This document shows positions 33,918 through 45,510 of a stretch of 64,000 nt of DNA, piece after piece (within the stretch, counting starts at the first letter, position 1; each line of letters begins with the position of its first letter). The DNA is from Topomyia yanbarensis (Eukaryota > Arthropoda > Insecta > Diptera > Culicidae). The stretch is taken from contig NC_080672.1 in NCBI RefSeq assembly GCF_030247195.1, forward strand, positions 248,543,209 through 248,607,208, given 5' to 3'. The position numbers were made by a program, and so were the translations under genes. The notes below the pieces were generated by a model, which did no database searches, had not been told where the DNA came from, and was given only the letters and a program-made list of their open reading frames with translations.

Positions 33918-35149
33918 TTAATTCGGAACACACACAAATTTTTCACACAGGATGGTTCACAGACCATTGCTAGTCAATCGACACTTCTCTTTCTCGGGGC
34001 TCGCGATCTGTATCAGGAACAGAAACAACAAAGCAAAAGCTAGGGTTAGCGTCACAGATACTATCATCCCCCTTTGACATCCTCCGACGTGGAACAACCA
34101 TGCCGCCCAGCTGGCCCCTCAACGAGGCCATTAGTATCTCTTAGCATCCTAGATATTAATTCGTAAACCACTATTTTTAACTAAATTTTGCCATGAAAAA
34201 TTAATACTCTGGCAGTCCACAATTTACCAGTCCCGAAACCAAAACCTTGCTGACAGCTGTCATTTTAGTTATTCGGTTCGTTTCATTTGGAAGTGCCACC
34301 TAGATTCAAAACTGGCTTACATCTCTCAACCATAATTAAGAGGTTGGTCGATAAAATAGATACGTTGGGCTCAACATTCGAATTTGTGATTCGAATAGTT
34401 TGTAGATTCCGATTAATTTCAAACAGAAAGTTTACTGCGATTCAACGCTGGAATGATGAGACACGAAGATTGTTTTCTTGGAGACCGGAGTCCGTACGAC
34501 GCTGATGGTCAGTAGCAGGGCCTTCTCCGATTAGAAGTTACCCTGAAAACTGCGCGGAGTTGAAGGAATTCAATGATGAAGCCTTATGACCCGAAAACAA
34601 CCGGTCTTTTCATTTTCATGCTCAGTAATCCGAAAAAAAATTTATATATAAAAAGGATACATTACCTTGCAGACCGACGTTGTACCAGGATTTAAGGGCA
34701 GGGAACCGATTTGGCCTTAATCCAAAGTAGAGGTAAATAGTTGTAAAAAAAAATAGAGAGGGAATGAATGTAGCGGAATGGATGGGAGTATGAATGTGAA
34801 TATGGAGGACGCGTCCATTGAGTGGCAGAATGAGTGTAGATGAATGAATTGGTATAGGTTAATATGATAGGTCTTTCCTGTAAAAAAAGATAGGAGAATA
34901 AATAATAGAATATGGTGAGAAGTATACGGTTTTCTCCCAACTTTCAATAAAAGAGACATGGGTTCGCGAGTTATTGTCACGGGAACACAGTAAAAGCAGG
35001 TTAGGTTTCCCCCGGATGATAAATTACCTAAAATAATGTAGTTTATCAATACTGTTGCTAGTTTGGAAGAGAGGTGTTTGAACGGATGGAATTGAGATAC
35101 ATGACGAAAAATTTAATTCTAAATTTTTCTACCCGACCCGAGGGAGAAT
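33918..35149 (+). other. Ty3/gypsy 3' non-coding region and purine tract
   Basis: 1.2 kb between Pol and the 3' LTR with no env-like frame, signal peptide or long ORF. The purine run GAGGGAGAA (35140-35148) just before the LTR is the likely plus-strand primer. Confidence 0.7.
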
Positions 35150-36647
35150 TGTTACCCGACATTCGGCTACAATGAAAAGGGGTTTATGTGTGTGTTGTTT
35201 TAGCAAGTAAGAAATTATATTTAAATTTTGTTGTTTACCGGCTCTCGTAGGTTATTGTATGTAGTTTATTTCAATTATAAATATGTATTATTATTTTGTG
35301 ATTTTTTTTGTATTAACATAGGTTAAGTACACTTAAATAGTTTCAACCGATAAATAAGCTACGACAATTTGCGAAAAAAAATGTAACTGTTATTGTTTAA
35401 GGAATTGCGGATCCCTGCCAAAATATCTCGAGGCTAAAAGAGGCCTTTTGTGCCCACCCCGGAACGTCCAGACCAGGCGTTGGGGTTTTGCGCGATTCCC
35501 CATATGAGATCGCGATTCCCCTCTCGAGCAATAAGCAGCCGTAATCCCTAAACGATATCAAAATAAATAAGAAAAAAATCATATGTACCGGAAAAACCGC
35601 AACGGCAAAGGACGGCAAAATAGACCGCACTAAAAAAACGATCATTTAAACCCAACCCTAACCCTGTCGATAAAACTTTTTATGGCAGAGCATTTCGTCG
35701 ACGCAGAACCACAGTATCCGGCTACTAAGTGGGAGAGAGAGAGAAAATAGGAGAGAATGAAAGATGGGAAGAAGGTGATGTTGAGAGAGATGAGGATAAA
35801 GGAGGAAAATTGAAGGCATTCGATAAGAAGTGTTCAAAGCGAACGGAGTTAAAATTAGCAGAAAATAAAGTGTTGAAAGTTAGCCGATCGAAAAAGCGAA
35901 GAAGTTAGAAGCTAAATTTGGAAAGGTGAAAGGACAGTTGGAAAAGAAGCGTCTACAATAATCGGAGGCGATCGTCATAGTCCTCGGCGAGAAATACACA
36001 GGCCCGAAGGATAGTCCCGTATCGAAGCACGTTGGTGATCCGGATTAACTCGATCCTCGAATTCATTCCACGTGCCATCATCAAAATTTCACCACGGACG
36101 TCTTACGGATCTTTGGTTCCAGTCCACAAACCGCCGGATTGGTATACCAGGAGCATTCGACACCGATCCTTCCCTCGTCGAGTTACTAAGAACTCCACTG
36201 TTCCAGGGCCAACCGCGAAGCACGACGACGAAACGACTTTCACTCCCGTCGTTGTCTTAGGAAGAGTCGTGGCCTTTAACTTCGTCCAGCACCGCTAGAC
36301 GGCGGATACTAAATCATGGGTAAGTCGCTCGAAGTGCGACACAGGTACGTGACCATCTTTACTCTCTCTCCCTCTCCTTCTGTACCCGAGGATCATCGAT
36401 GGGCCCCACCGATCGACGATCAGCGCTGCACCTTAATCTGTACAGATTCGAAATAAATATGATTGTAATCGTATTTTCTATTTAATTTCATGAATGAGAG
36501 CCCGGTCACTCCTAAATTCCTCTTCGTTGAAACTACAGAACAAACGGGTAAGTGTCGTGGTAGCTTAAGTCCTCCCCAGGTCGGATGCCGACCCTGAGAA
36601 ATAAATAAGTTGAGCTAGCTGGGTCGTGTATCTCATAGATACTTTCA
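35150..36647 (+). repeat. 3' LTR (1498 bp)
   Basis: Same length as the 5' LTR. Substitutions seen: GTGAAG/GCGAAG, CAAGACG/CACGACG, TCGTGGG/TCATGGG, TGTGCAG/TGTACAG; plus one-base changes in a T-run and an A-run. The right flank begins ATAT. Confidence 0.92.
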
Positions 36648-37432
36648 ATATATACATAAATACACACCTAGAATAAATCGTGTAAATTTACGTTTCCTGA
36701 CCCTGACGTATACGAGCATCAAGAATGACTTACTTTTAAGTTTGATTTTAATTTTACATGACGTTGAATTTCGTAAATCACGTAATTTTACTCCACATAT
36801 AGCGTTTGTTCTGAATGGCAGTAAGTGTAATTTTATGTCTTTGCGCATGTAATGTATATGTTTCCTGTAAAATTAAAAGCAGGAAGGTTATATTTCGTCA
36901 TTTCGTGAATTACGGTTTGTTAAATTCTGTCATACTTGCACTTACGTCAACGATAAAATTCATATTTTTTTGGTGTGTAGACATATAATCATATATGTCA
37001 CTGTGCTAGGTCCGTTAGTTTGTGGATATACCTTATAAAGAGCCTATACCTAACGCAAATGTCATTTATTGACATTGCGAAAAAAAATTACTTTTTAGCT
37101 ATGGATCCCCCACCATCATGTGCGGCATCTCATCCGCAATTTTGATGCGGCATCTCTCCCAATTCTAGGGGAGAGATGCCGCACGACGATATTTTCTTCT
37201 GAAATTATGGATGACTGTACTCATGATCGAATGCCTTCTAAATGTCCTAGCTATTCAACTGATACATGATTTACCAAGAAAAAATCGAACAATTTAAAAA
37301 AACTAAATTTAAATGTGGACTGCAATTTTTTCGACGCTCGGCGATGCAGCTGGACGTGTAAAAGTGACCCCATGTACGAGATATAGAGAGTGCGGCATCT
37401 CTCCTGACGCGGCATCTCTCTCGAAATTACCC

Positions 37433-38943
37433 TAATGTAATATCGTCTATAATCACAGCATCGGGCAACCATGAATCTCCATTAAAATTATTTTCGAAGG
37501 AAGCGCATGGTGCATGGTTTTTCCTGTGCATAATATCAAATGTTTCCGGTTACACATACCTAATGTAAGCTGTTTTACTTTGTATGCTGTGAATAAACAG
37601 AAAAGTTTAACGTTTGCATCATAACAAGATGGAAGCGTATTCGAGATTTTTCCTAATGCAAATGTCGCAAAAAGACGACCCAATCGACGTACAAGTACCC
37701 CGGTGGACCGTTGGAAACATTTAAGGCCGAGGACAGAAAAAATAATGTATCCGCAAAAGCTCCAATAAATCGATATAGATTATTTAGCTGGGGTTCTGAC
37801 AGTTATCTCTGTCAATAATGGCAAGATTCGGGTTAATCCTGTGTATTCCATGAATGAAATGACGGAAAAACGTGGAATCAGCGTCTTTACGGCATGGATT
37901 ATGAGACGCCGATCTACCTTCGAACCCTTGTACAAGTCCAGAACCGACCGCTTCGTATAAGAACTCTTTCGGTAAAAGACGTGGCTGACAATAATAAATG
38001 TGTACTTGAAAAAGCATCCCACTACTGTTGTGGTGCTTGAATTGTGACATGCGAATTGACCCGGTGTTTATTCTAGAAAATGATAAAGTAAATACGGAGG
38101 AATACATCCGCATTTTAAGTAAGTATGTCATTCTGTGTTGCTCCGCACCACATTCAGAAGTGGTTACAGGAACTGCCGTTCTATGCTGATAAAAACCTGA
38201 TCGTTAATTCTATTTGCTTCAAACCACTTAAAATTGAAATGAAGAAGAAATGATTATGTTATCACGCGCACACATACCTTGTATGTGACAACTTTATGAA
38301 CTATGTATGCACACACATAAGTTGTATGTGCGTGTTGTTATAGAATCGGTTTTATGTGCCTTATAGTTATGAAATGTGAATGTAAGATGAATTTTTCTTG
38401 TAAATACACCCATTAGGTTTATGTGCCAGCACATAGTGTCTATATGCCAACGCTAATTGCAAAAATCTATGTGTAAAATTAAGAGACAAAACGTTTACAT
38501 TTTTATCAGTGTAGGTCAGTGGTATGTGCCCACCAACCATCCACAATCTTAATCTATTGGATTATTCAGAGTGGCGCGGTGGCTAGTCTAAACGCTACTC
38601 AAGCCTAGCAAATCTTAGAAAAATATTGATCCGTACCTACAGAGATATGGTTCCTGGCCTATGGGCAGATCACTGTAGTAATGTAGAACAAATATGCATA
38701 AAATTAGAAAAAATGCATTGCTTTCCATTTTTTCATCAACTTTGCACTCGCTCGCAGAAAAGATTGTTTAATAAACGTCCTATGCTGATACGACGTTCGA
38801 CGTTTTGTTGAATGTAGGGCTTGATTTTGTAGGGTTCTGACGTCTTATGCGCAGCACAAAATACAACATAAATTTCTATTTCAATGAAAAGAAATGCAAG
38901 TGATCTAATACCGGGTTGTATTATGAGAACCTATCGTGCGTTA
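37433..38943. other. Unassigned DNA right of the split MITE
   Basis: AT-rich. Apart from the transposase-like relic below I see no gene. Around 38270-38420 there are palindromic GTATGTG/CACATAC words. Confidence 0.35.
38023..38215 (+). pseudogene. Possible mariner-type transposase relic
   Basis: One frame reads a continuous stretch from about 38030 with DPVFILENDKVNTEEYIRIL, like the region between the first two catalytic acids of Tc1/mariner transposases. After a shift the next frame reads APHHIQKWLQELPFYADKN, like the segment that follows the second acid. No catalytic acid or helix-turn-helix can be pointed to with confidence, and a 115-codon frame runs on the opposite strand. Tentative. 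Confidence 0.35.
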
Positions 38944-39093
38944 CAGACTAGAAAAACTCTATTAAGAGAACTGCGGAGAGAAAAACAGCATTTTTGGCAG
39001 CGTATGCCCCGGCATTGTATGGCAACACGTCCAATGTTATAAGGATAGGCAATGTTCGATTGGATTCGTTTTTTGACAGTTAAACGCGAATCC
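38944..39093. repeat. Truncated copy of the 47147-47340 MITE
   Basis: Begins TAGAAAAACTCTA, continues AGAGAACTGCGGAGA, and matches the 47 kb MITE in inverse orientation up to CGCGAATCCAA (about 39093). The second terminus is missing. Confidence 0.75.
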
Positions 39094-39347
39094 AAGAAAC
39101 TGTACTTTAATAACTTGAAAATTTGAACTCTTATTGTGGATATCATAACTTCATTTGATATTTGACATTTTCTTAAAATAAATGTTCTTATAGGTATCTA
39201 CTTTATGTAGGGGAAAGTCGTCGGTTGCCGGCACTGGTCGGTTGTCGGCAGCCCTATGTAGCTTTTGACAGAAACCAGTTATGGACATTCTGATAAATAT
39301 TATTTGTGTTATATTTTAGCGCAATCTTTTTGTGCCGATTGCTGAAG

Positions 39348-41236
39348 CAGTGGCGTAGCCAAGGGGGGGTTTTGGGGGTTAAAACCCCCTCCAAACCAAA
39401 ATATTTGAATTGAAGAAAAAAAGTTTGATGCTGATGCTTATTTGAATATTCAAATAATATTTTTGGAAGTTTATTATCTGTTCATTACATTGAGAACCTA
39501 ATGTTTTAAACGTTATGGGGACTTTTTGTAAATTGTGAGAATGGGATCTTGTAACTAATATTTTAGTGAGGATCCTATAGTTGATAAATCATGTGAATAT
39601 CAAGCAAAATGGCTCAATGAAAACGCCTACATAGAAACTGATGCAAAATGGCGTTTTACGCTTGTCTCTAACAGGTCAGAATCGGTTTTTATGTGCATTT
39701 ATGTAAAGTGCCACCAGCTAAGATCGGTAATAAAAATTTTTTTGAACGTTTTTCGCTTTTTATGATGTACATTTGGGTATCGAATTGAATGGCGCCAATA
39801 TTCCATAATTTGGAAACCATCAGCTTTAGTATTTAGCAGCATAATTTTGTTGATTAATTTTTCCAGTTGGATGCAGTACTAATTCCAATAAAATTTAGTA
39901 TCTTCAGCAAAGTTTTCAAGAATGTTATTGCAAATAGATTGGTTGAAGATATGAATGCAACCCGTATTTGTGCATTATAGGCCATATTGCACTACGAATT
40001 CCCTTACTAACGGTTATAGGCGGCAACAAAGAATTTGGGAGAATACCTTGTAGATGACTTTTACTATCCTAGTATGCAAAAGTGACTTCAACGCCACTTT
40101 GGTCAAATTTAACTTTTTCGTATTTTTATGTTCACTACGAAAATTCGCATCTTTCAGTGCAAACGACTTCAAATGAAAATAAAAAATTACCTGTTGAAAT
40201 GCGAAAAGCAAAGTGGCGAAAGCATCCTTTTACCCGCACCATGCAAGATTTGAAAATTGATTTCCTGTAAAATATGCTGGATGGCGTTTATGTCACCTTT
40301 GCATACAAGGACAGTTCAGTAATGTGATTAATCGGTAATTAGTTGCAAAAATCCCGCTTAACACCATTTTTATAGATGGGACATACTACTCCCTACTTCC
40401 TATACTTCGGTGAAATCTCCTCCTTCCAGATTTTCAAAAGCACCCAGTGGAGTGCTCTAGCCAATTCCTCTACTCTGCGTTTGAGTAGTTCACATGACAG
40501 TTGATCATTACCAGCGGTTCAACCGTCCTATTTTTTCATGAATCTTAGGCAGATCCGGAATCCGTCGTCGACTTCGCTCGTCTCCAAGCTGATTCTTGCA
40601 ATACTCTTGTCGTCTACTGCTTCGCTATTTAGGTATTCGTCATAATATACTTATCAATCGTGAGAATTTTTGCACATTATTTATAAAGTGTACAGACTAT
40701 TCTGTGCGATAACCGATTTATACAATGCCCCCGGCGGATGTGAGGTCAGTGCACATTGATATGGCTTTTGATCCACACTACACACATCCATTCGCTGATG
40801 GTCTGCCACTTGATCACGCGTTGGCGCATTTTGTCCAGCTCTTGTGCCGTCGCTCGATCCCCGCATTTCCACACCTTCTGCCCCGTTTATCAAAGCTCCT
40901 CAAATGCTACGGTTTCGAAGTTGCGAGTTTTCAGCTCATGTTTTTGTTAGTAAAGTGGTGTTTTTGGGCCACTCGTTGAACTTGACCTAACCTGTCTCGT
41001 AGTCCGCCACCCAACATAACTGACACATGCGACAGGTATTTAGTTCTGCCTACGGTATGGTCATAGCGCCCATGCCCGCTCACACCATCCCATTTCGCTG
41101 TTACTGCAGAACACGGTAGTACCCAGTCGATCGCGACCTACAGATTAAATGTCATCAATAGACCCGCCATCATTTTTGAAAAATCTAAGATTTTCGTCAA
41201 AACCCCCTCCAAACCAAATTTCTGGCTACGCCACTG
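39348..41236. mobile_element. hAT element, 1889 bp, 8-bp TSD
   Basis: Termini CAGTGGCGTAGCCA and TGGCTACGCCACTG are perfect inverted repeats. TGCTGAAG flanks both sides (39340-39347 and 41237-41244). Eight-base duplication with a CAGTGGCG end is diagnostic of hAT. It has no transposase frame. The interior instead holds a decayed minus-strand LINE fragment, so this copy is non-autonomous. Confidence 0.88.
40345..41150 (-). pseudogene. LINE RT fragment inside the hAT element
   Basis: On the minus strand, 40530-40345 translates as GNDQLSCELLKRRVEELA, then ALHWVLLKIWKEEISPKYRK, a stop, and GVVCPIYKNG. This is the N-terminal part of a non-LTR reverse transcriptase. Upstream minus-strand sequence to about 41150 is probably linker and endonuclease remnant of the same LINE, but is too decayed for a firm reading. 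The clade is not resolved. The RT palm is absent. Confidence 0.6.
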
Positions 41237-41312
41237 TGCTGAAGCAAACAGACTCGAATGTTCTGTTCTGCAACCAATATATTTTTTGAACAAGTGATAC
41301 TCTACTTAAAAG

Positions 41313-44300
41313 TTTTTGCCTTTCTCATATAAAGAAAGGCTATGCAATCACTGTAAAAATCGACTTTTTAACCGAGGTCCGGAGGGCCGAGTGTCATACA
41401 CCATTCGATTCAGTTCGTCGAGATCGGCAAATGTCTGTGTGTGTGTGTATGTATGTGTGTGTATGTGTGTGTATGTGTGTGTCATTTAAACTCACACAAT
41501 TTTCTCAGAGATGGCTGAACCGATTTTCGCAAACTTAGTTTCATCTGAAAGGTATAACGCTCCCATAAGCTGCTATTGAATTTTTAGTTGATCCGACTTC
41601 CGGTTCCGGAGTTACGGGTTGAAGAGTGCGGTCACACAGCAAATTCCCATATAAACTGGTACCACCATGATGTTCAAATGATGTAAAACATATTAAAATT
41701 GATGTAACATTACTCTAGTTTGCGGGTCTGGATCACTAATGATCAATCAAAGCAGCTTTGACCACATTGGCCACCTATGACGGTTCATGACGCCCCCGGG
41801 GAACCCGCCAAGTTCCTAAGCTAATATCACACCCATTCCCCAACGAATTCTCTACCGATTTTTACAAACTTGATTTCAAATGAAAGATACAGTAATGCCA
41901 TTGACTGCTGCTGAATTTCATTCTGTTCTGACTCTTGCTTCCGGAGTTACAGGTGTGTTAGTAAGGATACACTGGAATTTCCCATATAAATCGGTACAAT
42001 CGTAATACCTCAGAGGCTAAAAACTATTGAAATGGTCACCAAATTACTTCTAATCGCAGATTTAGATCACTGATTGCCAATCAAACATTCTTTGAATATA
42101 TTGTCCACTATCGACGATTCCGGAAGTCCGGAATTCCGGGCATATTCCACAATTAAAGTCACATCGGTTCTTCGGTGATGACTGAACCGATTTTCTCAAA
42201 CCAAGTCTCAAATGGAAGGCAAAATATGCAGTTGAGTATTACGTCGCCGCCCCTCCTACCCCCGCCTTTCCCTTACACCTCCCTCCTTCATCACTCCCCT
42301 CCCCTTGGACCACCCTCACGCCCGCATTTCCTTCATCCACCCCGTATACCGAAATAAGATGAAGGATTTCTGACGCATCCTCCACTCTCACTCTACTAAC
42401 CCCCCATTCCCTCCACTTTCAAACCCATTCCACCAACATTTCAAAATATAATTACATGAAGATAACATTGAACTCATGCTGATTAAGGTAATTAAATACT
42501 ATTCTTTTGCCTTTCTCATATAGAAAGGTTATGCAATTGCTCCAAAAACCGACTTCCTAACCGAAGCCCGGAGGGCCGAGTCTCATATAACATTCGACTC
42601 AGTTCGCCGAGATCGCAAAATATCTGTGTGTATGTATGTGTGTTTGTATGTGCGTATGTATGTGTGCATGTATGTATGTATGTATGTATGTATGTATGTA
42701 TGTATGTATGTATGTATGTATGTATGTGTGTGTATGTGCGGATTTGTTAACAAAATGTCCACATCGGTTTCTCGGAGATGGTTGAACCGATTTTTAGAAA
42801 CTAAGATTCAAATGAAAGGTATACTATTCTCATAGGTTGCTATTGAATTTCATTTTCAACCGACATCTTGTTCCGGATTACGAGTTGAAGAGTATGGTTA
42901 CAAAACAAAATTTGTTGATTTGTCCACATCGGTTTCTCGGAATTTTCTGAACCGATTTTGACAAACTTGATTTTAAATGGAAGGTCCATCAGCTGCTGTT
43001 GAATTTTGTGTGGATCCGAGTTCTGGTTCCTGAATTACAGGGTGATACGTACGATCACGCAGCAAATCTTGATTCTAACGAATTCTGCGATGAATGTAAA
43101 AAGGTAAAATTTTTGCCTTTCTCAATAGAAAGGTATTGCAATTGCTCTGAAAACCGACTTTTTAACGGAGGCCCGGAGGGCCGAGTGGCATATACCATTC
43201 GATTCAGTTCGTCGAGTTCGGCAAATGTCTGAGCGTGTGTATGTATGTGTGTATGCATGTATGTGTGTGTATGTGCGTCTGTGTGTATGTGACCAAAAAT
43301 GTCACTCATTTTTCTCAGAGCTGGCTGAACCGATTTTGACAAACTTAGTCTCAAATGAAAGATACAACGTTCCCATAGGCTGCTATTGAATTTCTGATGG
43401 ATCCGACTTCCGGTTCCGGAATTACAGGGTGGTGAGCACGATCACGCAGAAAATGTCGATTTTAATAAATTCTGCAATGAATGTATAAAGGTGAAAATTT
43501 TTCCAAAATATGACCACAACTGCTTCGATTTGTAGTATTAGGTCACTAACATCCATTCAATGTCTTTTTGGCCCCATTGGCCACCATCATCGGTTCTGGA
43601 AGCCCCGGCGGAAGTATCCAAATTCAGAATAACAGTCACATCGGTTTCCCGGAGATAGCTAGACCGATTCAACCAAACTTAGTCTCAAATGAAAGGTGTT
43701 GCGCCTTCGTAAATGGTTATTTAATTTCATCCCGATCTGACTTCCGGTTCCGGAGTTACAGGTTGTGGCGTGCGATCACATAGCAAATTGCGATTCAAAT
43801 CGATACTCCGATGAAAGCAAAAAAGGTAAAAATTTCGCTAAAATGTCTCTCAAACAACTTAAATTTGCTGTTCTAGGTCATCGACGGCCAACCAAACTTT
43901 CGTTGACTACATTGACCACCATAAACGGTTCCGGAAGTGCCCGGGAAAAGCGGCCATCTTTCAAAATTGACGTACTCACATCAGTTTCCCGGAAATGGTT
44001 GGGCCGATTTTCACAAACACTGTCCCAAATGATAGCTATAGTATCCCCACAGATGTCTCTAAAATTTCGTACGGATCGCTTGGATGCGTCCGGAAATATA
44101 GACTAATCCATCCGGTCACATATGAAATTCCCATATAAGCCGGAACTAAATTTTTTTTCAAATTTCAGAAATCAAATTCGTTTTTGATGCCAAACATCTT
44201 TAAAATGCATGAAACGTCGAGATTTTATGTTATCTCGAAAAAATTTTTTTTATGAAAATCGACATTTTGGGACTGCCGATTTCGCACCTTTTTGCCTTTC

Positions 44301-44552
44301 TCATATAAAGAAAGGCTTTGCAATCACTGTAAAAATCGACTTTTTCAATTTAATATTAATGTAGCTGTTTTTTCTTTTACAAAATTTTAGAACTCGAATA
44401 GTGATTTTTTCTTGTATATTTGGCATGTCATGTATAATAATAAAATGTAATATATTCATTTGAAAGCTTTTAATGAATATAAACAACGCAAACATTCGCG
44501 TGTTCATGATTGAGAAAGGCACAATTGCACCGCTAGGTGGATTAAAATAGGT
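41313..44552 (+). mobile_element. Mosaic hairpin-head repeat, copy B (3.24 kb)
   Basis: Same orientation and architecture as copy A (18583-21841), with heads at about 41313, 42505, 43113 and 44291. I counted about a dozen substitutions plus length changes in the TG/TATG tracts. It lacks the inverted arm that precedes copy A. Left flank AAAAG then TTTTT; right flank a run of ten T. Non-coding. Confidence 0.8.
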
Positions 44553-45510
44553 TTTTTTTTGATGATTTGCTTTGTGTTACAGAAAGAAGTAAATCGATCG
44601 AAAAAGTATGCGCATTGAATATTTACGATTTGAATTTATTCTATTTTGTTATTCAACATTGAATGGCACCGAAATGTTCGCCACAAATTTTCTTTGATCA
44701 GTATTCAAAAAGGATACTAAAATCGGTTTTCGGCACCCAAACATGGTCGGTTGGCGGTTCCCCCTTTTTGTGGCAAATACTCTCAATAACCTAATCAATA
44801 TGGGTATTTTGGAACGAGCTTTACGAATAGATACCAGAGATCGATTTTTGGCACCATTCTGAAAACCAGGAAGGCGACTTCCGGTTTAGCGTTTTACGTT
44901 TACATGAAGAAAGCCCACCTGGTCGTCTTTTGACCGCTAGGTAGCACTGTATATACCAGATTGTCACGACCAGATAATTTGGTGCGGGGGGGGGGGGGGG
45001 GGGAGCTCGGGGTTACCCTGTAAACCCCCCCCCCCCTCCCTCTTTGACTGACTTATATCTGATCTGTCTGAAGCTTTTGTAAAAACTGGAGTGCCTGAAA
45101 CTAACTCAATGGCAGTGAATGCGATCCGTCAGTGCATTAGCAGTGCGTAATATTCGCACTAGTTTTTCACATACACATATTGTGGTTCTGATGAAGAATG
45201 ATGTTCATAATGCCTTTGATGGTTGTTGAACTGTAAAAAGTTTCCTTTTCCCTTTGATTCGTGATGATCATCATTCATATTTTTAGAAATTTTTTTAGGG
45301 TGCCGACAACAGACTACATTTTTCAAAATGGTAAACAATTACCATATTACTAAATTGTTAGAAACGTTTTTGGAGTTGACAAATAAAATTCAATTCTTCA
45401 ATAAGTTATTAGCTAAGGCCTCTAGCTTTCCATTGGTATGCTTATCCCCATATATTGTTCATTTGGAGTAAAACCACCATCGGGACATGTGGCTTTAGGC
45501 TTTCACATAT
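44553..45510. other. Unassigned, with G18/C12 tracts
   Basis: About 1 kb without coding motifs. It contains a G18 run at 44986-45003 and a C12 run at 45025-45036, 21 bases apart and able to pair. Sequence around 44735-44775 (GGTCGGTTGGCGGTTCCCCC) echoes 39211-39260, so the two may be ends of one older disrupted element. Confidence 0.4.

Larger units (their letters stand above)
26610..36647 (+). mobile_element. Full-length Ty3/gypsy retrotransposon
   Basis: 10,038 bp with two 1498-bp LTRs (TG...CA), ATAT duplicated at both outer edges, a primer-binding site, Gag and Pol in two overlapping frames, and a purine tract before the 3' LTR. Protease, RT, RNase H, integrase order defines Ty3/gypsy. 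The LTRs differ at roughly four bases and two homopolymer lengths, so insertion was recent. Both ORFs are intact, so the copy may be autonomous. No envelope-like ORF lies between Pol and the 3' LTR. The lineage within Ty3/gypsy is unresolved. Confidence 0.93.
26442..37432. mobile_element. TA-target MITE split by the LTR element
   Basis: The left end (26442) GCGTAATTT...AGAGATGCCGC and the right end (37432), read inward, GGGTAATTT...AGAGATGCCGC are inverted repeats, each bordered by TA. Removing the LTR retrotransposon (26610-36647 plus one ATAT) leaves about 0.95 kb. The internal right half repeats TGCGGCATCTCTCC in both orientations (37115-37180 and 37390-37420). A TA target suggests a Tc1/mariner-type non-autonomous element. 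Confidence 0.75.

Noticed and set aside
33918..35149. Possible env gene of the Ty3/gypsy element
   Set aside because: No long frame, signal peptide or membrane segment; frames are short and AT-biased.
38023..38215. Intact mariner transposase
   Set aside because: Only short motif-like stretches in two frames; kept only as a low-confidence relic.
39211..44775. GTCGGTTG-type words as ends of one large element
   Set aside because: Similarity is partial and the order of words does not form clean inverted termini.
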